Shown piece after piece: positions 27,033-36,205 of a stretch of DNA of 38,357 nt; within the stretch, counting starts at the first letter, position 1; each line of letters starts with the position of its first letter. The translations under genes and the position numbers were made by a program. Source of the DNA: Deltaproteobacteria bacterium. Lineage in GTDB: Bacteria; Desulfobacterota; WTBG01; CAIYCZ01; CAIRTM01. The stretch lies in NCBI GenBank assembly GCA_016875025.1, contig VGSH01000018.1:1-38357 (forward strand). The letters run 5' to 3'. The notes below the pieces were generated by a model that searched no databases, was not told the origin of the DNA, and was given only the letters and a program-made list of their open reading frames with translations.

Positions 27033-27836
27033 ATGAACTGCCCCAACGGCCACGGCACAATGCCGCTGAACAAAATAAAGAAAAAAACAGTGTTCCGCAA
27101 TGAAGATATTAGCGTTGCGGCGGAAGTGCATGTATGCCCGGTGTGCAAACTCGAGGCGGGCTCTGTTGAGCAAACGGCAGGGCTGCAAAAAGCCATTGCC
27201 GATGCCTATCGCAGAAAGGTTGGCCTGTTGACGGGCGAGGATATAAGAATTCAAAGAAAGAAAGCCTGTATTACGCAGGACGAACTTGCAGAGCGTACCG
27301 GTGCAGGCATTGCCAGCATAAAGCGCTGGGAAGGGGCCCATATTCAGACCGAATCTATGGATAGGCTATTACGAAAGGCATTGGCGGATCAAAATCATGA
27401 GAATGATCTTAGTGGCTGCAGGGCTTTTTCTATCGATCGTGTAAAGCTTGTATTAGCCAGGTTTGAATCTTGCCTTGGGTTTAGGCTGTTAAAAAAGAAC
27501 GATAAGATGCTCTTTGCTACAAAGTATTTGTGGTATGCGGATATGGTAGCCTATCGAGATTTGGGCAGGAGTATGACCGGTGCAACGTATGCAGCCCTGA
27601 AATATGGTCCTCAGTTGAATAATTACCGGGATTTGCTCACTTCAATACAAGAATCCGATACTCAAAAGGCTGAACCGCTCACCACCGAAGAAGAAGCGCT
27701 TATTACAAAAATTTGCAGGGCCTTTCCGACCTCACGCACAGCTTACAATGCAGCCCATAAAGAGCCCATCTGGAAAAACGCCCCTATCGGTTCGATCATT
27801 TCCTATTCCAGCGCTATAGCGTTACGAGAAATCTGA
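27033..27836 (+). CDS. MqsA-like (YgiT zinc finger + HTH) antitoxin fused to a Panacea/SocA-like (DUF4065) domain
   Basis: MNCPNGHG...CPVCKLEAG zinc-binding N-terminus; QDELAERTGAGIASIKRWEGAHIQTESMDRLLRKAL HTH; 'LFATKYLWYADMVAYRDLGRSMTGATYAALKYGPQLNNYRDLL' Panacea-like. Confidence 0.8.
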   Translation: MNCPNGHGTMPLNKIKKKTVFRNEDISVAAEVHVCPVCKLEAGSVEQTAGLQKAIADAYRRKVGLLTGEDIRIQRKKACITQDELAERTGAGIASIKRWEGAHIQTESMDRLLRKALADQNHENDLSGCRAFSIDRVKLVLARFESCLGFRLLKKNDKMLFATKYLWYADMVAYRDLGRSMTGATYAALKYGPQLNNYRDLLTSIQESDTQKAEPLTTEEEALITKICRAFPTSRTAYNAAHKEPIWKNAPIGSIISYSSAIALREI

Positions 27837-27903
27837 ATACGTATCCCCTGATTATCGTCTGATTGGTTCAATCCGCGGTTTGTGTATTCAACTCTTGACA
27901 CGC

Positions 27904-28938
27904 TCACCCCTGCGCGATGGTAATCACCACCTTGCCGCTGGCGCGGTGGCTGCGCACGTGGGCGACGGCATCGCGCACGGCTTCAGTTTCAAGCGGCACC
28001 TCCCGGTCGATCGGCGGCTTGATGCCATTGTCCAGCACCAGTTTCTGCAGGCTTTCAAGCGATCTGCCGATGCCGGCCATGAGATAGCGCGGACCCGCAA
28101 TGCGCGACAGCATAGACCTGCGGCTTACATAGGCCAGATAGCCGATAATGCCGGAGGTGCCGATGCGGGTCTCACCGATAAAGCTGTGCGGGCCGACCAG
28201 GGTAACGAAGCGACCCTGCCTGTTCAGCACTCGCAGGCCCTGCTGCTCCACATCGCGGCCGCCCACACAGTCAATGACAACGTCCACCTTCAGGCTGCCC
28301 AGCTGCTCTCCGAACGGCCCGCGAGTGTAATCAACAATGGTTTCCGCGCCGAGCGAACCGACCAGGGCCGCGTTGCGGCCGCTGCAGACCCCGATCACGC
28401 GCACGCCCTGATGCTTTAAAATCTGCACGATGAATGAGCCGATGCCGCCGGAAGCGCCGACAACAAGCGCGGTCTGCCCCGGCTGCAATGCCGCGGAAGT
28501 AACCGCGTTGGCCGCTGTCTTGCCGGCAACCCCGCAGGCTGCGGCCTCCGCGAAGCTGTAGGCAGCGGGCTTTTTTAAGGCCATCACCGCTGACAAACAG
28601 CAGTACTCGGCCCAGGCCCCGCGTCCGGGCTTGGGCCCCAGAATGCCCAGCACCTCATCGCCGACAGCAAAGCCGCTGACATTGGCCCCGAGTTTTTCAA
28701 CAACTCCGGCGACATCGACGCCGGGCGTGCTCGGCTGCTCCTTTGATGCCCGGGATTTCTGCATGCCGCCCAGAAAGGTGCCTTCGGCAATATGAATATC
28801 ATCAATGTTGATGCTGGAAGCGCGCATGCGCACGAGCAGCTGGCCCTCAGTTGGCTCAGGAATACTCACATCCTGCATCTCAAGGGCTGATTCAAACTCG
28901 CCTATTTCAAGCGGCCGGGTGTAGCACAGTGCTTTCAT
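27904..28938 (-). CDS. MDR-superfamily zinc-type alcohol dehydrogenase-like / NADPH:quinone reductase-like protein
   Basis: 'GVDVAGVVEKLGANVSGFAVGDEVLG', 'ALVVGASGGIGSFIVQILKHQGVRVIGVCSGRN'. Confidence 0.88.
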   Translation of the reverse strand: MKALCYTRPLEIGEFESALEMQDVSIPEPTEGQLLVRMRASSINIDDIHIAEGTFLGGMQKSRASKEQPSTPGVDVAGVVEKLGANVSGFAVGDEVLGILGPKPGRGAWAEYCCLSAVMALKKPAAYSFAEAAACGVAGKTAANAVTSAALQPGQTALVVGASGGIGSFIVQILKHQGVRVIGVCSGRNAALVGSLGAETIVDYTRGPFGEQLGSLKVDVVIDCVGGRDVEQQGLRVLNRQGRFVTLVGPHSFIGETRIGTSGIIGYLAYVSRRSMLSRIAGPRYLMAGIGRSLESLQKLVLDNGIKPPIDREVPLETEAVRDAVAHVRSHRASGKVVITIAQG

Positions 28939-29003
28939 GCGGTATCCTCCGTATGGGATTGAAGCCTTAGAGCCTTTATCTAAATACTATCGACTGAAAA
29001 AAA

Positions 29004-29093
29004 CCGTCCGTTCGCCCTGAGCCTGTCGAGGCAGAACGGGTCATGTGTCGCACAGCAAACCCGTTCATGGTTCGACAAGCTCACCACGAACGG
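29004..29093 (-). repeat. REP/BIME-like palindromic repeat, copy 3 (inverted orientation)
   Basis: CCGTCCGTTCGCCCTGAGCCTGTCGAGGCAGAACGG ... CCCGTTCATGGTTCGACAAGCTCACCACGAACGG. Confidence 0.85.
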
Positions 29094-29336
29094 AAAAAAG
29101 GTTTTGGAAAAGTTAACCATGAACGAGTTTACTTTCTTTTGAAAAAGGGCATACGAACAAAGCTAAGTTCTCTAATGATCACGTAGAAGGTCCCCACAGG
29201 TCACCTCGAACCCTTCGCCTGCACTCAGGACAGGCTCCGTGAGAGGTCGTATAACATTTTGAAATAGCAGGATTTCTCCCTTCGGTCGAAATGACAAAAC
29301 AGCCTGCTTCTGACTTATCACGACTCCATGAAGCCT

Positions 29337-29891
29337 TCATTCATAGCGGGGTTTTATAATGATCGAGGGGCAAGTCTGCGGGCTGTATGAAAATCCACGG
29401 GCCGCGCCGCATTCTGCGTATTTTTTTTGAAGTTCCTCCATAGCGCCGCAGTCAAGTGCGCGCATGGGGCAGGCAGCAACGCATACCGGAGACTTACCTT
29501 CTTCGAGCCGATCATGGCACATGGTGCACATCTGCATTTTCGCATCCGGGCCGGGGCCGAACTGGGGCACATTATACGGACAGGCCGCACGGCAGGCCCC
29601 GCAGGCATCGGCCCCAAGACAGGTGTCGGCATCAACCAGCATGCTGCCGTCTGATTCACGTTTGTGAATGGCATCGGCCGGGCAGGCCGCACGGCAAGCG
29701 GGATGAGCGCAGTGAAGGCAGGAAAGCGATATATAAGAGAGCTGCACATCAGGGTAGGAGCCCTGCTCGGTTGCCGTTACCCGGCGCCACCTGACGGAAG
29801 TGTCCTGAATGTCATGCCAGTCGCGGCAGGCTATTTCGCAGGCATAGCAGCCGGTGCATCGTGACTGATCAAAATAAAATCCGCGTTGCAT
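29337..29891 (-). CDS. four-cluster ferredoxin subunit of a molybdopterin oxidoreductase (DmsB-like)
   Basis: CTGCYACEIACRDWHD, CLHCAHPACRAACPADAI, CGACRAACPYNVP, CTMCHDRLEEGKSPVCVAACPMRALDCG. Confidence 0.92.
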   Translation of the reverse strand: MQRGFYFDQSRCTGCYACEIACRDWHDIQDTSVRWRRVTATEQGSYPDVQLSYISLSCLHCAHPACRAACPADAIHKRESDGSMLVDADTCLGADACGACRAACPYNVPQFGPGPDAKMQMCTMCHDRLEEGKSPVCVAACPMRALDCGAMEELQKKYAECGAARGFSYSPQTCPSIIIKPRYE

Positions 29892-29904
29892 ACATAGTCC
29901 CCGG

Positions 29905-32079
29905 TTACGGCTCTTTTGTTATCTCAACCAGACAGGTGTTGCTGCAAAATGCGCCGGCCGGAGAATGCGTATCCTTGAGCAGCACGTTCACGCAGCCGCC
30001 GCGGTCAACGCCGTTTTCATCAGGCTGATACCACGCGCCCTGGCCCATGCTGACCACACCGGGCATGATGCGGCCGGTTACCCGGGCTTCAATCAAAACA
30101 GCCCCACGGTCATTGAAAACCCGCACGCGCGCGCCGTTGACGATACCGCGCGCAGCAGCATCAAGAGGATTGATCCAGACCGTATGCGGCTCAAGATCGC
30201 GCAGCCAGCCGACCGTGTGCATATTGGAGTGAATGCGCCGCTTGGAGTGCGTGCTGATAAGCTGCAGGGGATACTCCCCTGCGCCTGCTGCCTGCGGCCC
30301 TTCCCACGGCTCAATCCAGGTTGGAATCGGGGGAAGCTCCGCATCGTTTCGCGCTGCGATCGTGCTTGAATAAATTTCAATTTTACCTGAAGGCGTGTTA
30401 AAAGGCTTCTCAGCAGCAAGGTGTTCAAATGCAATTGCGGGTGCCTGACGCGGCATGCGGTGCAGGCCCATCTGCTTAAATGCATCATAGTCAGGCAGCT
30501 CTTCGCCATGCGTCATGCCGCGGGCTTCCTGCCAGAACTCGCGCAGCCAGTCTTCATCATTCATGTCGCCGTAGGCATCAATGCCGAGCCGGGGCGCGAG
30601 CAGGCGGCAGATGTCAAGGTCGGACTTTGATTCGTGCTGGGACTCAACCACCTTTTTCAGATAAACGCAGTAGTGGCCGCCCTGCCAGGGCCGGATAATG
30701 TCATTGCGCTCAAGGTGCGTGTTGACCGGCAGCACGATGTCGGCATAGCGCGCCGTGGCGGTGAGCACCTGTTCGTGTACCACCACGAACTCGAGGCTTG
30801 AGAGGGCTTCGGCCGCCCGGTTGCTGTTCATGAACTGGTTGACGGGGTTGGCATTGGTGATGTAGGCCATTGTATAATCAGCCCCGTAGCCGCCCCCTTT
30901 GCCGGTAAGGATCGCATCCCACAGTTTCGTTATGTGGATCGCTTTGCGCTGGCGCGCGCCCTCGGGCAGATTGCCCGGCATGCGCCGCGCGATCAGCCCT
31001 GTTCCGGCTTCGGGCTTCAGCCCGACCGGGGCCAGTCCGAAACCGGCCGGCTCGCCGCCGTAAATACCGATATTGCCGGTCATGGCAGCCAGCGTGGCAG
31101 CTGCCCGGTGAAACTGTTCGCCGAATGCGCTGCGGCCCGGTGCGCCCAGAGTGAGCAGCTTGGCCGGTTTAGTGGCGGCATAGAGCCGCGCCAGCGCGCT
31201 GATCCTTTTTTCGTCAACCCCGGTAATGGAGGCAGCCCATGCAGGTGTTTTCGAAGTGCCGTCCGAAGTACCAAGCACATAGTCTTTGAACTGCTCGAAA
31301 CCGCTTGTGTACGTTTCTACAAACGCACGGTCGTAAAGATTTTCGGTAATCATGACATGGGCCATGGCAATCAGCATGGCCGTGTCCGTGCCGGGCCGGA
31401 TCGGTATCCAGTCGCGGGCGAAGGCTGCGGCCGAATCGGTAAAGCGCGGATCGATCGCGACAATATTCGCGCCCTTTTCGCGCGCTCGCGCAAGATACCA
31501 GGCCGTATTCGTCTTCTGAACCGTCTCAGCCGGATTCCAGCCCCACATCAAAATCAGTTTCGCGTTGAGAATGTCGTCGGGCGTGTGGCCGGCTGCCAGC
31601 GTGCCGTAGGTTGCCTCCGATGAAAACAGACTGCCCCAGAATGAGGCCGAGCCCCAGCAGGGGGTGAAACCGCCGAACAGGGTCAGCAGCCGGAACACGC
31701 CGAGCTGGCTGTGCAGAAATGTGCCCGTGTTGCCCGAGTAGGCGATATACATAATGGCTTCATTGCCGCAGCGCTGCCGGATATCGAGCATGCGCTCGGC
31801 AACGGCATCAAGGGCGGCCTCCCAGCTCACGGGCTCAAAGGCCCCCTGGCCGCGTTTGCCCGTGCGGCGCAGCGGCGTACGTATGCGGTCTTCCGCATAC
31901 AGCCGCTGTCGATACGCCCGTCCGCGTACGCAGGCGCGCAGCTGCGGCTCCTCGCCGTCGTCGGTTTCAATGCGTCGGACAACGCCGTCCCGCACATGCA
32001 CTTTAAGCACGCAGCGGCCGCCGCAGTCATGCGGGCACGAGGTGATATGGACTGTTTCGCTACCGGCGGGGTCACTCAT
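29905..32079 (-). CDS. molybdopterin-dependent oxidoreductase catalytic subunit (DMSO reductase family)
   Basis: CPHDCGGRCVLKVHVRDGVVRRIETDDG, LMWGWNPAETVQKTNTAWYL, IPIRPGTDTAMLIAMAHVM, FCSNTCLVEI; immediately upstream of the FeS subunit. Confidence 0.93.
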   Translation of the reverse strand: MSDPAGSETVHITSCPHDCGGRCVLKVHVRDGVVRRIETDDGEEPQLRACVRGRAYRQRLYAEDRIRTPLRRTGKRGQGAFEPVSWEAALDAVAERMLDIRQRCGNEAIMYIAYSGNTGTFLHSQLGVFRLLTLFGGFTPCWGSASFWGSLFSSEATYGTLAAGHTPDDILNAKLILMWGWNPAETVQKTNTAWYLARAREKGANIVAIDPRFTDSAAAFARDWIPIRPGTDTAMLIAMAHVMITENLYDRAFVETYTSGFEQFKDYVLGTSDGTSKTPAWAASITGVDEKRISALARLYAATKPAKLLTLGAPGRSAFGEQFHRAAATLAAMTGNIGIYGGEPAGFGLAPVGLKPEAGTGLIARRMPGNLPEGARQRKAIHITKLWDAILTGKGGGYGADYTMAYITNANPVNQFMNSNRAAEALSSLEFVVVHEQVLTATARYADIVLPVNTHLERNDIIRPWQGGHYCVYLKKVVESQHESKSDLDICRLLAPRLGIDAYGDMNDEDWLREFWQEARGMTHGEELPDYDAFKQMGLHRMPRQAPAIAFEHLAAEKPFNTPSGKIEIYSSTIAARNDAELPPIPTWIEPWEGPQAAGAGEYPLQLISTHSKRRIHSNMHTVGWLRDLEPHTVWINPLDAAARGIVNGARVRVFNDRGAVLIEARVTGRIMPGVVSMGQGAWYQPDENGVDRGGCVNVLLKDTHSPAGAFCSNTCLVEITKEP

Positions 32080-32110
32080 GGCAGGACCGGATACGGTGTG
32101 TGCAGGCCTC

Positions 32111-33658
32111 TCAGGCCGGATTCTGCGGCACGGCGGGCAATGCTTCCGTGTGTTCCATCATGTAGGAATTCATTGAAACCGTGCTGTCGCCGGTAATGCT
32201 GATGCGCACGGAGAACCGTTTTTCAATATCGCAGATTTCACGGCGCAGGCTGTTGAGCATGAACTCGGCCGCTTCCGGGGCAAGGCGCAGGCTGAGCGTT
32301 GCAAGCCCGCCTGCGCTGACGCGTGCGGAAATGTCGCGCATTGCCGCTCTGGTGATATTTTCGCACGAGCGCACCCGGCCTGTCCCTCCGCAGTGAGCGC
32401 ATTCGCGATGGCTGGAGTCGGACAGGGGAGAGCGCAAATGCTCACGGCTCATCTCCAGCAGGCCGAACTTTGAAATCGCCGCGATTTCAATGTTGGCCTT
32501 ATCGTTTTTAAACGCGGCCCTGAGCTGGCGCTCAACCTGCTGGCGGTTTTTGGCCTGGCGCATGTCGATGAAGTCAATCACGATCAGTCCGCCCAGGTCG
32601 CGCAAACGCAGCTGGCGGGCGATTTCATCGGCCGCCTCCATGTTGGTGATCAGCGCTGATTCTTCCGGGTCTTTGACGCGGGTGAAGCGTCCGCTGTTGA
32701 CATCAATGGACACCAGCGCCTCGGTCGGATCGATGCACAGCCGCCCGCCGGAGTTAAGCGGCACCACACGCTCATAGAGCGGTTCAATCTGCGGTTCGAT
32801 CCCGTATTTCTGAAACACGGGCTCGCGGCCCTCATAGAGCCGGACGGTTTTCTGATGCTTGGGAATGACCTGTTTGAAAAATTCGCGCACCCTGCGGAAC
32901 ACATCGGCATTATCGATCAGCACCTCCGATATATCGGTGGTGTAATAATCGCGGATGGCCTGAATCACCATGCTGCTTTCCTGATACACGAGACTGGCCG
33001 GCGGCAGCTCAGCGGCCCGGGACTGCACGGCGCCCCACAGCCGCACCAGATAATTCGCATCGGCCTGCAGCTCTTTTTTGCCCTTGTTGAGTCCGGCCGT
33101 CCTGATAATAAAGCCCATATCCTCGGGCACATTCAGCTCACGCCCGATATCTTTGAGCTTGTTGCGCTCATCCGTGTCCTCGATTTTGCGTGAGATGCCC
33201 GTGCGGTTGTAGCCGGGCATCAGCACAAGATAGCGGCCCGGCAGTGAAATATAGGTTGTCAGCGCAGCGCCCTTATTGGCCTTCTCATCCTTGGTGACCT
33301 GCACGAGAATCTCCTGATTCTTATGCAGAACCTTTCCCGGAGGAACCTTGCCTTTGCTTGCGCGCTCTGACTCATGCCGGAACTGGGGCATGACGTCATC
33401 GAGCGGCAGAAAGCCGGGGCGGTTGCCGCCGTACTCGACAAAGGCCGCGTACAGGCTCGGCTCAACCCGCTGCACTTTGCCCTTGTAGATATTACCGCGC
33501 AGTTTTTCGCGGGACGTGGTTTCTATGGAGAGATCCTGAAGCATCCCGTTTTCAATAATGGCGACCCGGCTTTCATCCTGATGCACCACATTGATAATCA
33601 TTTTTTTCTGCTCGCTTTGTTTGGCGCGCGAGCGGGAAAGCGCACTAAATAGATTCAT
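32111..33658 (-). CDS. ribonuclease E/G family protein
   Basis: 'GNIYKGKVQRVEPSLYAAFVEYGGNRPGFL' S1-like, 'LVSIDVNSGRFTRVKDPEESALITNMEAADEIARQLRLRDLGGLIVIDFIDM', 'CAHCGGTGRV'; start MNLFSAL at 33658. Confidence 0.94.
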   Translation of the reverse strand: MNLFSALSRSRAKQSEQKKMIINVVHQDESRVAIIENGMLQDLSIETTSREKLRGNIYKGKVQRVEPSLYAAFVEYGGNRPGFLPLDDVMPQFRHESERASKGKVPPGKVLHKNQEILVQVTKDEKANKGAALTTYISLPGRYLVLMPGYNRTGISRKIEDTDERNKLKDIGRELNVPEDMGFIIRTAGLNKGKKELQADANYLVRLWGAVQSRAAELPPASLVYQESSMVIQAIRDYYTTDISEVLIDNADVFRRVREFFKQVIPKHQKTVRLYEGREPVFQKYGIEPQIEPLYERVVPLNSGGRLCIDPTEALVSIDVNSGRFTRVKDPEESALITNMEAADEIARQLRLRDLGGLIVIDFIDMRQAKNRQQVERQLRAAFKNDKANIEIAAISKFGLLEMSREHLRSPLSDSSHRECAHCGGTGRVRSCENITRAAMRDISARVSAGGLATLSLRLAPEAAEFMLNSLRREICDIEKRFSVRISITGDSTVSMNSYMMEHTEALPAVPQNPA

Positions 33659-33781
33659 CGAAAAGCCTCGTGATCTGTTCCCTGACAACGCCGCCATAGA
33701 CCGCGCCGCACCTGCTGCAGATGCGCGCCGTCGCAATCTTCGTGCGGTGTGCCGTGGGGGATAATGAATAGGGTGCCTGCC

Positions 33782-34087
33782 TCATACCCGTTCTTCCTGC
33801 ACGGAAACGCATACGGCCCCGCCGTTGTAGTCGGGCTTCAGGCTGCGCAGCGCGGCACGAAGAGCACTGACGTCATTGAGAACAACGTGCGGAGGATTTG
33901 TGACCCGAAGGTAGTGCCACCTGCTGAACGTCGCTTCAGCATAGGGCAGCGGAAACGGCCCCATCTGCTTTTCAAAACCGGGGCCTTTCATGAAAAGCAC
34001 TTCCGGCTCATCGGGAGCATCAAGCTCCACGGCAATATAGGCGGCATCAGGCTCTTGTTCAAATAATACGGCTATGAGACGCGGCAT
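33782..34087 (-). CDS. hypothetical protein
   Basis: Intact ORF, likely start MPRLIAV at 34087; no family recognised. Confidence 0.5.
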   Translation of the reverse strand: MPRLIAVLFEQEPDAAYIAVELDAPDEPEVLFMKGPGFEKQMGPFPLPYAEATFSRWHYLRVTNPPHVVLNDVSALRAALRSLKPDYNGGAVCVSVQEERV

Positions 34088-34429
34088 GCAGCAATAATAC
34101 TGTTCATGTTTATTGATAGTCAAGGCAAATATTGTGACGCAACAACCCCGCAGCGCTTACGACACGCGGGCCGATCATGACATCAGCTCTTCTGTGCCGG
34201 ATGAGGCGCACGCGGCCCCGGCCAGAGGGCCTGTTCTAAATTATTTTGGACACTACTGATATGCGTCTATAAAAAACTTAAGCTTTGATATCGGACGCCG
34301 ATAATTATATATAAAAATTAGCGTATCAATCTGTTTTAACTGAACCCGATACAGGAGAGATGTGCAGCGCTGGTTTTTTATTGTTTGATGATGCAGTACA
34401 AATCACTTCACACGCAGGGAGGGTAACGT

Positions 34430-34696
34430 ATGGCAACTTCAAAACAGGTAAAAAACAAAATCAGCAGCAACAAGAAAAAAGCAGCACGTCTGGAGAAAGA
34501 ACTGAAGGCAGCCAAGGCTGTCGCAACCAGGCTGCAGGGCGATCTGAAGAGGGCCGTTGCCGCTGAAAAGAAGGCGCCCGCCAAGAAAAAAGCGGCTCCC
34601 CGGAAAAAAGCCGCCCCGAAGAAAAAAGGGATTGCCAGGAAAAAGGCTGCGCCGAAGAAAAAAGCGGCTTCAAAAAAGAAAGCCGTCAGGAAGTAG
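34430..34696 (+). CDS. histone-H1-like Lys/Ala-rich protein (88 aa)
   Basis: KKAPAKKKAAPRKKAAPKKKGIARKKAAPKKKAASKKKAVRK tail; GGGAGGG Shine-Dalgarno; own terminator. Confidence 0.8.
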   Translation: MATSKQVKNKISSNKKKAARLEKELKAAKAVATRLQGDLKRAVAAEKKAPAKKKAAPRKKAAPKKKGIARKKAAPKKKAASKKKAVRK

Positions 34697-34725
34697 CTGG
34701 CTGCTGACATCTGCAGTTTAACAGC

Positions 34726-34766
34726 AAAGATCCCGGGTGCGTTCGCGCAGCCGGGATCTTTTTTTA
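34726..34766 (+). terminator. rho-independent terminator after the H1-like gene
   Basis: AAAGATCCCGG ... CCGGGATCTTT followed by a T-run. Confidence 0.85.
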
Positions 34767-34851
34767 TAAAACGCTCAATGAACTATCCCGGTGCGGCGGC
34801 TTGCAATCGTAGCGGGCATTGTCCTGAAGAACACAGCCTCACGAACACCAG

Positions 34852-34939
34852 CCGTTCGCCCTGAGCCTGTCGAAGGACGAACGGACCGCATATCGAACGG
34901 CAGACCCGTTCATGGTTCGACATGCTCACCACGAACGGG
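34852..34939 (-). repeat. REP/BIME-like palindromic repeat, copy 4 (between convergent genes, inverted orientation)
   Basis: CCGTTCGCCCTGAGCCTGTCGAAGGACGAACGG ... CCCGTTCATGGTTCGACATGCTCACCACGAACGGG. Confidence 0.85.
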
Positions 34940-34997
34940 TTTTCTCTTTGCAGGGCCTGCAGTAAAAAGGAATATGCTCCCGTAACGGGAAAAATCA

Positions 34998-36035
34998 CTA
35001 CACAATCAGCCAGGGCTGGGGCAGGAAAATTTTTTCGTAGGCCTTGAACGCGTAACGGTCAGTCATGCCGGAGATAAAATCGCACACCAGGCGGTGGGGC
35101 TCTTCATCGCCGATACTTTTGCCCGCCTCACGGGCAAAGGCTTCAGGAGATGCGGTATAATAGGCGTAGAGTTCGCGGATGACTTTGGATGCCTTGACAA
35201 AATCATCATGCACTTCGGCGCCGTTGTAGACCTCGCGGTCCAGAAACCCGCGCAGATGCATGGCGGCCTGCAGCATGGCCGGGCCGGCGCTGATATGGTC
35301 CATGCCGGATTGAAGTGTCGTATCCACAACATCGAACACCATGCGGCCTATGCGCTGGGAATGCGAAGCGCCCAGCAGTTCCAGGCTCGCACCCACTTCG
35401 GCCTTCAGCTCACTGCGCGAAATAACCTTTGCGCGCAGCGCGTCATCCAGATCGTGGTTAAGATAGGCGATTGAATCGGCCACGCGCACAATCTGACCTT
35501 CAAGCGTGAGCGCCATCTGAGAGGGTTGATCTGGCACAATCGGACCGCCCCGCTTTGAGTGTTTGAGAATACCGTCGCGCACCTCAACGGTCAGATTCAG
35601 CTTTTCGATCTCATCCACCACCCGCAGGCTCTGCTCCGGGTGGCGAAACCCTCCGGGCACAATCGTGTTGAGCACCTCCTCGCCGGCATGACCGAACGGC
35701 GTATGCCCGAGATCGTGGCCCAGTGCAATTGCTTCGGTCAGGTCTTCGTTCAGCGCCAGAGCGCGCGCAATCGTGCGGGCGATCTGCGAAACCTCAAGGG
35801 TATGGGTCATGCGCGTGCGGTAATGGTCGCCGCCGGGGATTAAAAAGACCTGTGTTTTATGCTTGAGCCGGCGGAAGGCCTTGGAGTGAATGATGCGGTC
35901 GCGGTCGCGCTGAAATGCCATGCGCAAATCGCACTCTTTTTCCCGCACGAGCCGGCCCCGGCTCTCGCTGCTGAGCATCGCCCGGGGCGACAGCATGCGG
36001 CGCTCGCGCTCTTCAAGTTCCCGTCTTATAGTCAT
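34998..36035 (-). CDS. dGTPase-like HD-domain triphosphohydrolase
   Basis: RDRIIHSKAFRRLKHKTQVFLIPGGDHYRTRMTHTLEVSQIARTIARAL, ALGHDLGHTPFGHAGEEVLN, DSIAYLNHDLDDALRA. Confidence 0.93.
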   Translation of the reverse strand: MTIRRELEERERRMLSPRAMLSSESRGRLVREKECDLRMAFQRDRDRIIHSKAFRRLKHKTQVFLIPGGDHYRTRMTHTLEVSQIARTIARALALNEDLTEAIALGHDLGHTPFGHAGEEVLNTIVPGGFRHPEQSLRVVDEIEKLNLTVEVRDGILKHSKRGGPIVPDQPSQMALTLEGQIVRVADSIAYLNHDLDDALRAKVISRSELKAEVGASLELLGASHSQRIGRMVFDVVDTTLQSGMDHISAGPAMLQAAMHLRGFLDREVYNGAEVHDDFVKASKVIRELYAYYTASPEAFAREAGKSIGDEEPHRLVCDFISGMTDRYAFKAYEKIFLPQPWLIV

Positions 36036-36205
36036 AGGCTGGCCCGATCGGCAGTGACAGTGCGACTTTTTGCCGGATTATACGGCATGCGCGCACGTTT
36101 GCCAATTGAATTCAGCTGCCGGGTTCTCCAGTCAGCACCGGTTGACCTTTTAGCGCACACATGGTAGTTGTTGGACTACTATTACTATCATAACCGGGAC
36201 ACTCG

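Noticed and set aside
25900-28000. Second attachment site (copy of the tRNA-Thr 3' end) closing the island
   Set aside because: No convincing match to GGTTCAACTCCCATCGCCGGCTCCA seen by eye near the TA pair; needs a computed search.
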